From: Luteipulveratus flavus
GTDB lineage: Bacteria > Actinomycetota > Actinomycetes > Actinomycetales > Dermatophilaceae
DNA length: 64,000 bases
Assembly: GCF_029080175.1 (NCBI RefSeq)
Contig: NZ_JARFJC010000017.1
Reading direction: 5' to 3' (one strand)
Shown: positions 49,927 through 58,490 of the stretch, piece after piece
How positions within the stretch are numbered: the stretch's first letter is position 1
Layout of the letters: each line of letters starts with the position of its first letter
Notes under the pieces: generated by a model
What the model saw: only the letters and a program-made list of their open reading frames with translations
What the model was told of the DNA's origin: nothing
The model's database searches: none
Translations under genes and position numbers: made by a program

Positions 49927-51108
49927 TCATCCTTCGTCACGCGTACCGATCCCTCGATTCTGCCACCCGTCACTGATCGCGAGCGCGGCGCGGTCGGGCT
50001 TGCCGGGTCCGCGGAGCGGGAGCGCGTCCAGGACCAGCAGCCGTCGGGGGAGCGCGTACGCGGGGAGCCGGTCTCCCAGCGCGTCGCGGACTGCGGTCAG
50101 GCCGGGGACGGTGCCGGGCGCGGGGACGACCGCGAGACTCACGACCTGCCCCCACTCCTCGTCGGCCGTGCCCACCGCCACGGCCTCGCTGATCTCGGGG
50201 AGCTCGAGCGCGGCCTCCTCGACCAGGCGGGGCGCGACCTTGAGCCCACCGGTGGTGATGAGGTCGTCGAGGCGGCCGAGCACGTGCAGCAGGCCGTCCG
50301 CGGACAGCTCTCCGACGTCGTCGGTCCAGAACCGCGGGCGCCCGTCCTCGTCTGTGTCGAACGCGCCGGCCGTGCGATCGGGGTCGGCCAGGTATCCGCT
50401 CGCGACCGTCGGCCCGGCCAGCCCGATGCGCCCGTCGGCGCCGATGCTCACCGTGGTGCCGTCCAGGGGGCGACCGGCGTACACGCAGCCGCCAGCCGTC
50501 TCGCTCATGCCGTACGTCGGGACGACGGTGACACCGGCGGCGGCAGCGCGAGCGAGGAGACGCGGTGGCGACGCCGCGCCGCCGAGCAGGACGGCGTCGA
50601 ACGTCGTCAGCGCCTTCACGGCCGCCGGGTCCTCCAGCAGCCGGACGAGCTGGGTCGGGACGAGCGAGGTGTACCGCCGGGCCGGCAGCATCCACGCCAC
50701 GGCATCGGCGAAGTCCGTTGTGCTGAAACCGTTCTCGAGGTTGAGCAGCACAGCGTTGGTGCTCGCGACGATCGAGCGGACGAGCACCTGGGTTCCTGCG
50801 ATGTGGTGCGCCGGCATCGGCAGCAGCCACTGGCCGGCGCCGCCGAGCCGGGCGTGTGTGGCGTGTGCGCTCGCCTCGAGGTTGGCGCGGGTGAGCAGCG
50901 CTCGCTTGGGTACCCCTGTCGAGCCGGAGGTGCTCATCACCAGGGCCAGCTCGTCCGGCAGGTCGACGTCGTCCGGGACCTGCGGCTCGGAGCTGCCCGC
51001 CGCGTACGGCAGGAGGGCCGGGCCGCTGCCGGCCAGCGCCTGGGCGAGCGCCTCCAGGTAGGCGGGGAGGGCGGCGGGGTCGACGGCGAAGGGGACGAGC
51101 GCGGGCAC
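49927..51108 (-). CDS. menE: o-Succinylbenzoate-CoA ligase
   Basis: A 393-residue adenylate-forming enzyme activating o-succinylbenzoate in menaquinone synthesis, short like other actinobacterial MenE. MSTSGSTGVPKRALL is the P-loop, YGMSETAGG the adenine motif, LDDLITTGGLKVAP the hinge and GPGKPDR holds the catalytic Lys. The start GTG 51108 is supported by GAGAGG and by TACTGT (complement of 51116-51121) 7 bases upstream. Confidence 0.93.
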   Translation of the reverse strand: MPALVPFAVDPAALPAYLEALAQALAGSGPALLPYAAGSSEPQVPDDVDLPDELALVMSTSGSTGVPKRALLTRANLEASAHATHARLGGAGQWLLPMPAHHIAGTQVLVRSIVASTNAVLLNLENGFSTTDFADAVAWMLPARRYTSLVPTQLVRLLEDPAAVKALTTFDAVLLGGAASPPRLLARAAAAGVTVVPTYGMSETAGGCVYAGRPLDGTTVSIGADGRIGLAGPTVASGYLADPDRTAGAFDTDEDGRPRFWTDDVGELSADGLLHVLGRLDDLITTGGLKVAPRLVEEAALELPEISEAVAVGTADEEWGQVVSLAVVPAPGTVPGLTAVRDALGDRLPAYALPRRLLVLDALPLRGPGKPDRAALAISDGWQNRGIGTRDEG

Positions 51109-51167
51109 GCCTCTCACAGTACGAGCCGACGGTCGCGCCCGACGGGGGCAGGTATTCAATGGCCGCT

Positions 51168-51905
51168 ATGACGCGACCTCTCGCCGTGGTGACCGGAGCA
51201 AGCAGCGGCATCGGCCGGGCCAGCGCCCGCCGTCTCGCCGCCGACGGGTTCGAGGTGATCTGCGCCGCGCGGCGCACGGACCGGATCGAGGAGCTCGCCG
51301 CCGAGATCGACGGGCGTGCGGTGACCTGTGACGTCACGTCCGCCTCCGACATCGCGGCCCTCGCCGAGCAGGTGGGCGACCGGCTCGACCTGCTCGTCGC
51401 CAACGCCGGGGGAGCGCTCGGCACCGAGCCCGTCGTCGAGGCGGACCTGGACGAGTGGCGCACGATGTACGAGACCAACGTCATCGGGGTGGCTCGCTCG
51501 GTGCAGGCGCTGATGCCGGCTCTCGTCGCCGGGCAGGGCGAGGTCATCGTCATCGGGTCGGTCGCCGCGCACGTGTCGTACGAGGGCGGCGGTGGGTACG
51601 TCGCGGCCAAGCACGCGGTCCGCGCCATGGTGGGTTCGCTACGGCTGGAGATGTACGACCAGCCGGTGCGGATCTGCGAGATCGACCCGGGCATGGTCGA
51701 GTCGGACGAGTTCTCGCTGGTGCGCTTCCACGGCGACGCGGAGAAGGCGGCCGCCGTCTACGCCGGCGTGGTGGACCCGCTGCAGCAGGAGGACATTGCC
51801 GACTGCGTCGCGTTCGTCGCCTCGCGTCCCCAGCACGTCAACATCGACTCGATGGTCGTACGCCCCCGCTCGCAGCCCGCCCAGCACAAGGTCCACCGCC
51901 GCTAG
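51168..51905 (+). CDS. Short-chain dehydrogenase/reductase
   Basis: A 245-residue classical SDR: cofactor motif TGASSGIG at 9-16, NAG near 85, catalytic Ser in VIGSVAAH near 136 and YVAAK (Tyr149, Lys153). Arg residues in CAARRTDR after the second strand suggest NADPH preference. The substrate is unknown; homologues resemble serine/3-hydroxy acid dehydrogenases (YdfG type). ATG 51159 is an alternative start. It is divergent from menE. Confidence 0.88.
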   Translation: MTRPLAVVTGASSGIGRASARRLAADGFEVICAARRTDRIEELAAEIDGRAVTCDVTSASDIAALAEQVGDRLDLLVANAGGALGTEPVVEADLDEWRTMYETNVIGVARSVQALMPALVAGQGEVIVIGSVAAHVSYEGGGGYVAAKHAVRAMVGSLRLEMYDQPVRICEIDPGMVESDEFSLVRFHGDAEKAAAVYAGVVDPLQQEDIADCVAFVASRPQHVNIDSMVVRPRSQPAQHKVHRR

Positions 51906-51916
51906 TCTCCCCGGCC

Positions 51917-53164
51917 ATGGGGTTCGCACGGGAGGCGCGGCGTGTCCGCGACAGGTCGCTCCCGGACGGCCACCGGTTGCAGGCGCTCGGAGCCTGCGTG
52001 CAGATGGCCCGCCCGCTGGGCTTCCACAGCACCTGGTCCTACCTCGAGGCGAGACTCGGGATGCGGTGGCGTGACGCCGGCTTCCTCCTGCGGGCGATGG
52101 ACCTGATCGAGACGGAGCGTGACGCCCACCTCGCGGTGACCACGGCGTACGCGGGTCTTCGGCTGCGGCGAAAGCACGCCGGTCTGCGTCGTCCTCGGAT
52201 CGACGAGGTGACACCGACCTCCCCGCCGCGGTGGCACGGCGACGAGGTGGTCGGTGCCATGCACGCGCTGAGCGCATGGCGGGAGATCCACCGGGTCGGC
52301 GCGCTGGCTGCGCACCCGTTTGGTCGCCCGGTCCTGGAGGCCGTCGACCAGCTCGTTCGGTCACCGTCCGCCGTGCTGGACCTGCCCACCCTCCAACGGA
52401 GTCTCGACTGGTCACGCCGGCAGATCAGCGGGACGGACCGCGCTGTCGGATCGACGGACGCCCACGTCGCGTCCGTCACCGAGTGGTTGCTCGGGCAGAT
52501 CTGTGTGATCCGGTGCGGCCTCCCCGAGCTCGGCGCCCGGTGGAACCTGACGGAGGACGTCGGTACCGCGGCCCTCATGGAGCGGTCACGTCGTGCGCAG
52601 GAGGTGCTCGCACCGGCTGTCGGCACCTGGCTCGCGTCGCCCGTACAGGGCACGGCCGAGCTCGTCGACGCTGCCACCGACCTGCTGGTCGACGGCTTCG
52701 ACACCCCGACCCTGCGCATCCTGGCCGGCGTCTCGCCGCGGGAGCCGATCGAGCCCGGAGATCCTCTGGTGCCAGCCGTGCTGGGGGAGCTCGGGCTGGA
52801 GCATCTGGCCGAGGTCAGTCCGGAACGCGCTGCCCTGGACGCGCGCCTGCGACGACTTGTCGCGGGGCGGGCGTCGGTACGCGAGGTCACGACATGGGCC
52901 CACAGCGTGCTGGGTCACGACTGCGACGACGACCTGACGGTGTTCGTCGAGCTGGACGACGTGTACGACGAGTGGCAGTTCGACCAGCGCGACCGGGCGT
53001 TCTTGGAGCGGGTCGTCCGGCACGAGACGTGGGCCTACCTCGCCGGTGTCGAACCGGTGGGGCTGTCCGACCTGCGGTGGGGCGGCGCCGAAGCTCCTCC
53101 GGTCGCACCACCGCCGGGGCGCGCTGCACGTCTGACGGCGTGGTGGCGGCGCATCCGGTCCTGA
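51917..53164 (+). CDS. Unrecognised 415-residue helical protein
   Basis: No family recognised. The protein is strongly helical, rich in Arg, Leu, Ala and Trp, with no signal peptide or membrane segment. Residues 235-370 include a more conserved-looking block (ELVDAATDLLVDGFDTPTLRILAGVS, then LRRLVAGRASVREVTTWAHSVLG and DDLTVFVELDDVYDEW) like small actinobacterial proteins of unknown function. The first half may be a separate domain. TAGTCT at 51903-51908 ends 8 bases before ATG 51917, suggesting its own leaderless promoter. A hairpin follows. Confidence 0.72.
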   Translation: MGFAREARRVRDRSLPDGHRLQALGACVQMARPLGFHSTWSYLEARLGMRWRDAGFLLRAMDLIETERDAHLAVTTAYAGLRLRRKHAGLRRPRIDEVTPTSPPRWHGDEVVGAMHALSAWREIHRVGALAAHPFGRPVLEAVDQLVRSPSAVLDLPTLQRSLDWSRRQISGTDRAVGSTDAHVASVTEWLLGQICVIRCGLPELGARWNLTEDVGTAALMERSRRAQEVLAPAVGTWLASPVQGTAELVDAATDLLVDGFDTPTLRILAGVSPREPIEPGDPLVPAVLGELGLEHLAEVSPERAALDARLRRLVAGRASVREVTTWAHSVLGHDCDDDLTVFVELDDVYDEWQFDQRDRAFLERVVRHETWAYLAGVEPVGLSDLRWGGAEAPPVAPPPGRAARLTAWWRRIRS

Positions 53165-53189
53165 GCCGAGCCGGGCGGTGGATCGGTGC

Positions 53190-53217
53190 CGAGACGTGCG
53201 TGATGGCGCACGTCTCG
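53190..53217. terminator. Perfect 11-bp hairpin
   Basis: CGAGACGTGCG pairs exactly with CGCACGTCTCG around a 6-base loop, 25 bases after the stop of the 415-residue gene. It lies in the gap before the convergent menB and is a likely terminator. The rest of 53218-53360 shows no gene. Confidence 0.65.
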
Positions 53218-53360
53218 TCGCAGGTCGAGCCAGCGGAGGCGGCCCCGCTCCTGAACGTAAGCGAGGACGGCGGCCAGCCTGCCCGCGCCGGCGTCGCCTG
53301 AGTAGCCCTACGCGATGCCCGTGAGCACGATCCCCGCAGGCGGCCGCCAGCCGACCGAAC

Positions 53361-54302
53361 TCAGAAGTACCAGGGGAACGGAGACCAGTCGGGCTCGCGC
53401 TTCTGCAGGAACTGGTCGCGGCCCTCGACGGCCTCGTCGGTCATGTACGCCAGCCGGGTCGCCTCCCCGGCGAACACCTGCTGGCCCATCAGGCCGTCGT
53501 CGGTCAGGTTGAACGCGAACTTCAGCATCCGCTGCGCCTGCGGCGACTTGCCCATGATCTCGCGCGCCACCTGCAGCGACTCGGCCTCCAGGTCGGCGTG
53601 GTCGGCGACGATGTTGACCGCGCCCATCCGGTGCATGTCCTCGGCGGTGTACGTGCGACCGAGGAAGAAGATCTCCCGGGCGAACTTCTGACCGACCATC
53701 TTGGCCAGGTACGCCGACCCGTAGCCCGCGTCGAACGACCCCACGTCCGCGTCGGTCTGCTTGAACCGGGCGTGCTCACGCGAGGCGATCGTGAGGTCGC
53801 ACACGACGTGCAGGCTGTGCCCGCCGCCGGCCGCCCAGCCGTTGACGACCGCGATGACCACCTTCGGCATCGTGCGGATCAGCCGCTGGACCTCCAGGAT
53901 GTGCAGCCGGCCGCCCTCGGCCTTGACCCGGCGCTCGTCCACGGTCTCGGCGGTGTCGCCGGCCGCGTACTGGTAGCCCGACCGCCCGCGGATGCGCTGG
54001 TCGCCACCGGAGCAGAACGCCCACTTGCCGCCCGACCCGGTGCCGTCGGGACCGGGTCCGTTGCCGGTGAGCAGCACGCAGCCGACGTCGGGCGTACGAC
54101 GCGCGTGGTCCAGGACGCGGTAGAGCTCATCGACCGTGTGCGGACGGAACGCGTTGAGCACCTCGGGGCGGTCGAACGCCACCCGGACGCAGCCGACGTC
54201 CGTCGCGCGGTGGTACGTGATGTCGGTGAGGTCCTCGAATCCCGGCACCACCTCCCAGGCGGACGGGTCGAACGGGTTCGCGGTGCTCGTTGCGTCAGTC
54301 AC
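53361..54302 (-). CDS. menB: 1,4-dihydroxy-2-naphthoyl-CoA synthase
   Basis: A 313-residue crotonase-fold MenB, cyclising o-succinylbenzoyl-CoA. KWAFCSGGDQRIRG near 94-107 forms the oxyanion hole, VNGWAAGGGHSLH near 154 the second; TDADVGSFDAGYGSAYLA and the C-terminal REPDWSPFPWYF are MenB-specific. GTG 54302 is preferred to an upstream ATG because TACAGT (complement of 54310-54315) ends 7 bases before it. Confidence 0.95.
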   Translation of the reverse strand: MTDATSTANPFDPSAWEVVPGFEDLTDITYHRATDVGCVRVAFDRPEVLNAFRPHTVDELYRVLDHARRTPDVGCVLLTGNGPGPDGTGSGGKWAFCSGGDQRIRGRSGYQYAAGDTAETVDERRVKAEGGRLHILEVQRLIRTMPKVVIAVVNGWAAGGGHSLHVVCDLTIASREHARFKQTDADVGSFDAGYGSAYLAKMVGQKFAREIFFLGRTYTAEDMHRMGAVNIVADHADLEAESLQVAREIMGKSPQAQRMLKFAFNLTDDGLMGQQVFAGEATRLAYMTDEAVEGRDQFLQKREPDWSPFPWYF

Positions 54303-54366
54303 GGGCCCGACTGTATGCCGACCTCGTACGGCGGGTCGGGCGGCCGGCGGACGACCAGTCGCCGCG

Positions 54367-54732
54367 TCACGGCACAGCGGCCTCGACGACCTGCGCACCC
54401 ACCCAGAAGCCGCTCACCAGCAGCAGCATGCCGAGGACCGGCCACGGCCACATCAGTCGGTACCAGCGGACCCCGCGGGTGATGCCGACACCGGACAGGA
54501 GCAGGCCGGCGAGGTTGGTCGCGAGCGCGAGCAGGACGCCGAACTCGATGCCGTGCTCCTCGCAGCCGCCGCCCATGCAGCCGTCGGAGGCGAGGGAGAA
54601 GAACAGGGCCCAGAAGCCGAGGAAGAAGGACCCCGCCAGCTGGAGCAGGACGAGCAGGACCGTGGCGACGATGTCGATCGTTCGTCCGGTCGTGCGCCCG
54701 AGGTCGGACCGGTCGGTCGGAGCGGCGGTCAC
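54367..54732 (-). CDS. Small membrane protein, paralogue A
   Basis: A 121-residue protein with three helices (VATVLLVLLQLAGSFFLGFWALFF; FGVLLALATNLAGLLLSGVG; VLGMLLLVSGFWVG) and a conserved FFSLASDGC...C loop after the first. Family unknown. GTG 54732 overlaps the stop of a similar gene, so the two are a tandem duplication in one operon. Third-base use is like its neighbours. Confidence 0.72.
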   Translation of the reverse strand: MTAAPTDRSDLGRTTGRTIDIVATVLLVLLQLAGSFFLGFWALFFSLASDGCMGGGCEEHGIEFGVLLALATNLAGLLLSGVGITRGVRWYRLMWPWPVLGMLLLVSGFWVGAQVVEAAVP

Positions 54733-55079
54733 GGCGCGGTCGAGCTGACGATCGCGAGTCCGACCAGGAACCCTCCGGCAGCGATGAGGCTGCCCAGCAG
54801 CGGCCAGACGCACCGGGTCGCACCGCGTCGGTCGGCGCGTACGGCCCCGCCGATGGCGACGACCAGTCCCGTCGCGACCGCCACCCAGACGAGCAGGGTG
54901 GCGCCTGCCGCGGTGCGCTCGACCTGTCGGCAGTCCTCGAAGCAGGAGTCGGAGGCCATCGCGAAGAACATCGAGAGCATCAGGGCGCCGAACGTGACGA
55001 CGGCCTGGACGAGAGCGAGCAGCGCGGTGCCGACGGCATCCGCGGTGCTCCGGTGGGTGGTCCTGCTGGGCACGGTCAT
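54729..55079 (-). CDS. Small membrane protein, paralogue B
   Basis: A 116-residue three-helix protein closely resembling the next gene: after the first helix it has FFAMASDSC...C, then VWVAVATGLVVAIGG and a final GSLIAAGGFLVGLA helix. The spaced Cys pair between helices 1 and 2 suggests an external disulfide or metal site. ATG 55079. Function unknown. Confidence 0.72.
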   Translation of the reverse strand: MTVPSRTTHRSTADAVGTALLALVQAVVTFGALMLSMFFAMASDSCFEDCRQVERTAAGATLLVWVAVATGLVVAIGGAVRADRRGATRCVWPLLGSLIAAGGFLVGLAIVSSTAP

Positions 55080-55181
55080 GACACCAGTCTCGTGGTGGAC
55101 CCGCCCGCCCCGCATGAGTAGACCTACGCGTCCCGCGTGCGGACCTGCCCGCGCGAGGAGCCACCGCCGTAGGGTCGAGTC

Positions 55182-55676
55182 ATGCCCCGACCGCCGTACA
55201 TCGCCGACCTGCGCGAGCACATCGGTACCCGACTCCTCTGGTTGCCGGGCGCGACCGCGTACGTGCTGCGCGAGAACGGGGGCGTCACCGAGCTGTTGCT
55301 CGTCCGCCGGTCGGACAACGGGCACTGGACGCCGATCTGCGGGATGACCGACCCGGGCGAGGAGCCGGACATCACCGCCGTGCGCGAGGCGCTGGAGGAG
55401 GCGCGCGTGCACGTCGAGGTCGAACGGCTCGTCAGCGTGCAGGCGCTCGCGGTCACGACGTACCCGAACGGTGACCAGGTGCAGTACCTCGACCACGCGT
55501 TCCGCTGCCGCTGGGTCTCCGGCGAGGCGACCGTCGGTGACGACGAGTCGACCGAGGTGGGATGGTTCGCCGTGGACGACCTGCCCGAGCTGAACGACCG
55601 GTTCCGGCGGCACCTGCGGCTCGTTCTGGAGCCCCCCGCGGGCGTGGCGTTCGGCCGCCAGGAGCGCTCGGCGTGA
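55182..55676 (+). CDS. NUDIX hydrolase
   Basis: A 164-residue NUDIX protein. The box reads GMTDPGEEPDITAVREALEEARV (about 58-80): Gly, Glu and the REAxEE helix are kept but the final Gly of the consensus is Arg. It hydrolyses a nucleoside diphosphate-linked compound; substrate unknown. TAGGGT at 55170-55175 ends 6 bases before ATG 55182 (leaderless). Its stop overlaps menC by GTGA. Confidence 0.88.
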   Translation: MPRPPYIADLREHIGTRLLWLPGATAYVLRENGGVTELLLVRRSDNGHWTPICGMTDPGEEPDITAVREALEEARVHVEVERLVSVQALAVTTYPNGDQVQYLDHAFRCRWVSGEATVGDDESTEVGWFAVDDLPELNDRFRRHLRLVLEPPAGVAFGRQERSA

Positions 55677-56659
55677 CCGTCCCGCCGCTGGACGAGCTGC
55701 TCGAGGAGCTGCGGGTGGTCCGGCTGCCGCTGCGGACCCGGTTCCGCGGAGTGCAGGAACGCGAGATCGCCTACGTACGAGGGCCGTTCGGCTGGGGTGA
55801 GTTCGCGCCGTTCCTGGAGTACGAGCCCTCAGAGGCTGCGCGCTGGCTGTCGGCCGCGATCGAGGCCGCCTACGAGGGGTGGCCGTCGCCGGTGCGCGAT
55901 CACGTGCCGGTCAACGCGACCGTCCCCGCGGTGAAGGCGGCCGAGGTGCCCGAGGTGCTCTCGCGGTACGACGGCTGCCGCACGGCCAAGGTGAAGGTCG
56001 CCGAGCGGGGGCAGGCACTCCAGGACGACCTCGACCGGGTCGCCGCCGTCCGTGACGTGATGGGCGCGGACGCGCGCGTCCGGGTGGACGCGAACGGCGG
56101 CTGGGACGTCGACCAGGCGGTGGACGCGCTCACCCGTCTCGCGCCGTACGGCCTCGAGTACGCCGAGCAACCGTGCGCGACCGTCGAAGAGCTTGCCGCC
56201 CTACGAAAGGCGTTGGCCCGCAACGGTGTCGACGTCCTCGTCGCCGCCGACGAGTCGATCCGCAAGGCGGAGGACCCCATGCGAGTCGTGCGGCTGGACG
56301 CGGCCGACGTGGCGGTCGTCAAGGTCGCCCCGCTCGGCGGCGTGCGCGCCGCCCTGGACATCGCGACCCAGCTGCCCGTCCCGGTCGTCGTGTCCAGCGC
56401 ACTCGACAGCTCGGTCGGCATGGCCGCGGGCGTCGCGCTGGCGGCCGCGCTGCCGGACCTGCCGTTCGCGTGCGGGCTCGGCACCGTGGAGCTGCTCGCG
56501 GCGGACGTGACCGACGACAGCCTGGTCCCGCGCTCGGGCGAGATCGGCGTACGGCCTGTCGTCGTCGACGACATGCTGCTCGACCGCTGGGCGGCACCGC
56601 GCGAACGGTGGGAGCACTGGATGCGCCGGATCGCCGCCTGTCACGCCGAGCTCGTCTGA
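55673..56659 (+). CDS. menC: o-Succinylbenzoate synthase
   Basis: A 328-residue enolase-superfamily enzyme dehydrating SHCHC to o-succinylbenzoate. Catalytic KxK in TAKVKVAERG near 102-111, metal ligands in VRVDANGGWD, EYAEQP and AADES, and second Lys in AVVKVAPLGG. GTG 55673 overlaps the NUDIX stop. It completes, with menE, menB and menA, the lower part of the classical menaquinone pathway in this window; menF, menD and menH are elsewhere. Confidence 0.92.
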   Translation: MTVPPLDELLEELRVVRLPLRTRFRGVQEREIAYVRGPFGWGEFAPFLEYEPSEAARWLSAAIEAAYEGWPSPVRDHVPVNATVPAVKAAEVPEVLSRYDGCRTAKVKVAERGQALQDDLDRVAAVRDVMGADARVRVDANGGWDVDQAVDALTRLAPYGLEYAEQPCATVEELAALRKALARNGVDVLVAADESIRKAEDPMRVVRLDAADVAVVKVAPLGGVRAALDIATQLPVPVVVSSALDSSVGMAAGVALAAALPDLPFACGLGTVELLAADVTDDSLVPRSGEIGVRPVVVDDMLLDRWAAPRERWEHWMRRIAACHAELV

Positions 56660-56766
56660 CCATTCCTCCGGGCGATGTCGATCCGTGCGTCCCCCGTTCG
56701 ACCAAGGGGTGACGGTCGGGCCGCACGGTCCACCGGATCCGTAGCACCCATCAAGGAGACACGACC

Positions 56767-57183
56767 ATGAAGTACATGCTGATCATGCGAGCCGACGACA
56801 CGACGGCGGAGCAGTTCCAGGACGTCGACATGGAGCAGATGCTCGAGGTGGTGGGCGGCTTCAACGAGGAGCTGATCTCGGCGGGCGTCCTGCTCGCCGC
56901 CGAAGGCCTCGACCCGGCGCCCGGCGTCGTCGTGGACCACTCGGGCGAGGCGCCGGTCGTCACCGACGGGCCGTACGGCGAGACGAAGGAGCTCTTCGGC
57001 GGCTTCTACCTGCTCGATGTCGCGTCGCAGGAGGAGGCCGTCGAGTGGGCCAAGCGGATGCCGATGGCCGGCCCGGGCATGAAGACCGAGATCCGCCGGG
57101 TCGCGACGATCGATGAGTTCCCGCAGGACAACCCGTGGATCAAGAAGGAGCGGGCCTGGCGCGAGGCGACCGGCCAGCTGTGA
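56767..57183 (+). CDS. YCII-related DGPF-domain protein
   Basis: A 138-residue protein of the YCII-like/DGPF family: MKYMLIMRADD at 1-11, the signature VTDGPYGETKELFGGFYLLDV at about 62-82 and EWAKRMPMAGPGMKTEIRRV. The ferredoxin-like fold is thought to bind a small ligand or catalyse a minor reaction; here it is coupled to an ECF42 sigma factor by a 4-base overlap, the standard pairing. AAGGAG precedes ATG 56767. Confidence 0.93.
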   Translation: MKYMLIMRADDTTAEQFQDVDMEQMLEVVGGFNEELISAGVLLAAEGLDPAPGVVVDHSGEAPVVTDGPYGETKELFGGFYLLDVASQEEAVEWAKRMPMAGPGMKTEIRRVATIDEFPQDNPWIKKERAWREATGQL

Positions 57184-58490
57184 CCGAGCCACGGCGCGTA
57201 CGCCCGGCCGGCAGGACGACGTCCGCCGGCCGGGCCGCGGTCGAGGCGGTGTGGCGCATCGAGTCCGCCCGGATCGTCGCGACGCTCGCGAGGTACACCG
57301 GCGACTTCGCCCTCGCCGAGGACCTCGCCCAGGAGGCCCTGGCCGAGGCGCTGGTGACCTGGCCGCGCGACGGCGTACCCGCACAGCCCGCTGCCTGGCT
57401 GCTCACCTGCGGGAAGCGGCGCGCGATCGACACCTTCCGGCGCAACGCCACCCAGCGGGACCGGTACGCCGCACTCGCCCACGACCTCGGTGAGGGGCAG
57501 GCGGCCGCTGGTGCGCCCGCCGCCGGGAGTCACGACGTCCAGGCGCTCGGCGACCCCGACCGCGTCGACGACGACGTCCTCGCCCTCATGCTCATCTCGT
57601 GCCACCCGGTGGTCTCGCGCGAGGCGAGCATCGCGCTGACGCTGCGGGTGGTCGGCGGTCTGACCAGCGACGAGATCGCCCGCGCGTTCCTCGTGCCGGC
57701 CGCCACGGTGCAGGCGCGGATCACGCGGGCGAAGAAGGCGATCACCGCCGCTCAGGTCGCGTTCGAGGTGCCCGAGCCGCACGAGCGCCGCGAGCGGCTG
57801 GACCGGTTGATGAGCGTGATCTACCTGATCTTCACCGAGGGCTCGTCCGCGACCGCCGGCGACGACCTCATCCGGTACGACCTGGCACGCGAGGGCGTAC
57901 GGCTGGCGCGGGTGGTCGCGCGGCTGATGCCCGACGAGCCGGAGACGCACGGGCTGGTGGCGCTGCTGGAGCTGACCGCCGCCCGGTTCCCCGCGCGCGT
58001 GGACGCCGACGGTGAGCCGGTGCTGCTGGAGGACCAGGACCGTCGACGCTGGGACGCGGCCGCCGTACGCCGGGGCCGGGCCGCGCTCGCCACCGCGAGT
58101 CGCGCCGGGCGCGGGCTCGGGCCGTACGGCCTGCAGGCGGCCATCGCCGAGTGCCACGACGTTGCTCCGTCCGCCGAGGCCACCGACTGGGACCGGATCG
58201 TCCTGCTCTACGACGCGCTGCAGCAGATCGCTCCGTCGCCGGTCGTCGCCGTCAACCGGGCGGTGGCGGTGTCGATGCTGCGCGGGCCGCTGGAGGCGCT
58301 CCCGCTGGTGGACGAGCTGATCGCGGCCGGCGCGCTGCCCCACTCACACCTGCTGCCGCTCGTACGCGGCGAGATGCTGCGCCGGCTCGGCCGGTCCGAG
58401 GAGGCGCGACGTGAGCTCACCGTCGCGATCGAGCGGAGTCCGACCGCCCGCGAACGTCGGCTGCTGGAGACCAGGCGCGACGCGCTCTAG
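57180..58490 (+). CDS. ECF42-type RNA polymerase sigma factor
   Basis: A 436-residue sigma factor of the ECF42 type (often called sigma-24-like). Region 2 (ARIVATLARYTGDFALAEDLAQEALAEAL) is at about 28-60, region 4 (LRVVGGLTSDEIARAFLVPAATVQARITRAKKAI) at about 155-190; a 200-residue C-terminal helical/TPR-like extension replaces a separate anti-sigma. Its target is usually the DGPF gene itself. GTG 57180 overlaps the DGPF stop. It ends in CTAG shared with the convergent gene. Confidence 0.92.
   Translation: MTEPRRVRPAGRTTSAGRAAVEAVWRIESARIVATLARYTGDFALAEDLAQEALAEALVTWPRDGVPAQPAAWLLTCGKRRAIDTFRRNATQRDRYAALAHDLGEGQAAAGAPAAGSHDVQALGDPDRVDDDVLALMLISCHPVVSREASIALTLRVVGGLTSDEIARAFLVPAATVQARITRAKKAITAAQVAFEVPEPHERRERLDRLMSVIYLIFTEGSSATAGDDLIRYDLAREGVRLARVVARLMPDEPETHGLVALLELTAARFPARVDADGEPVLLEDQDRRRWDAAAVRRGRAALATASRAGRGLGPYGLQAAIAECHDVAPSAEATDWDRIVLLYDALQQIAPSPVVAVNRAVAVSMLRGPLEALPLVDELIAAGALPHSHLLPLVRGEMLRRLGRSEEARRELTVAIERSPTARERRLLETRRDAL

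Noticed and set aside
48370..51171. A 933-codon rightward open frame opposite menA and menE
   Set aside because: Composition is Arg/Asp/Gly-rich low complexity and it lies antisense to two clear enzymes; a G+C artefact.
53165..53360. Continuation of open frames after the 415-residue gene
   Set aside because: Only a hairpin is supported; the frames have no domain or start signal.
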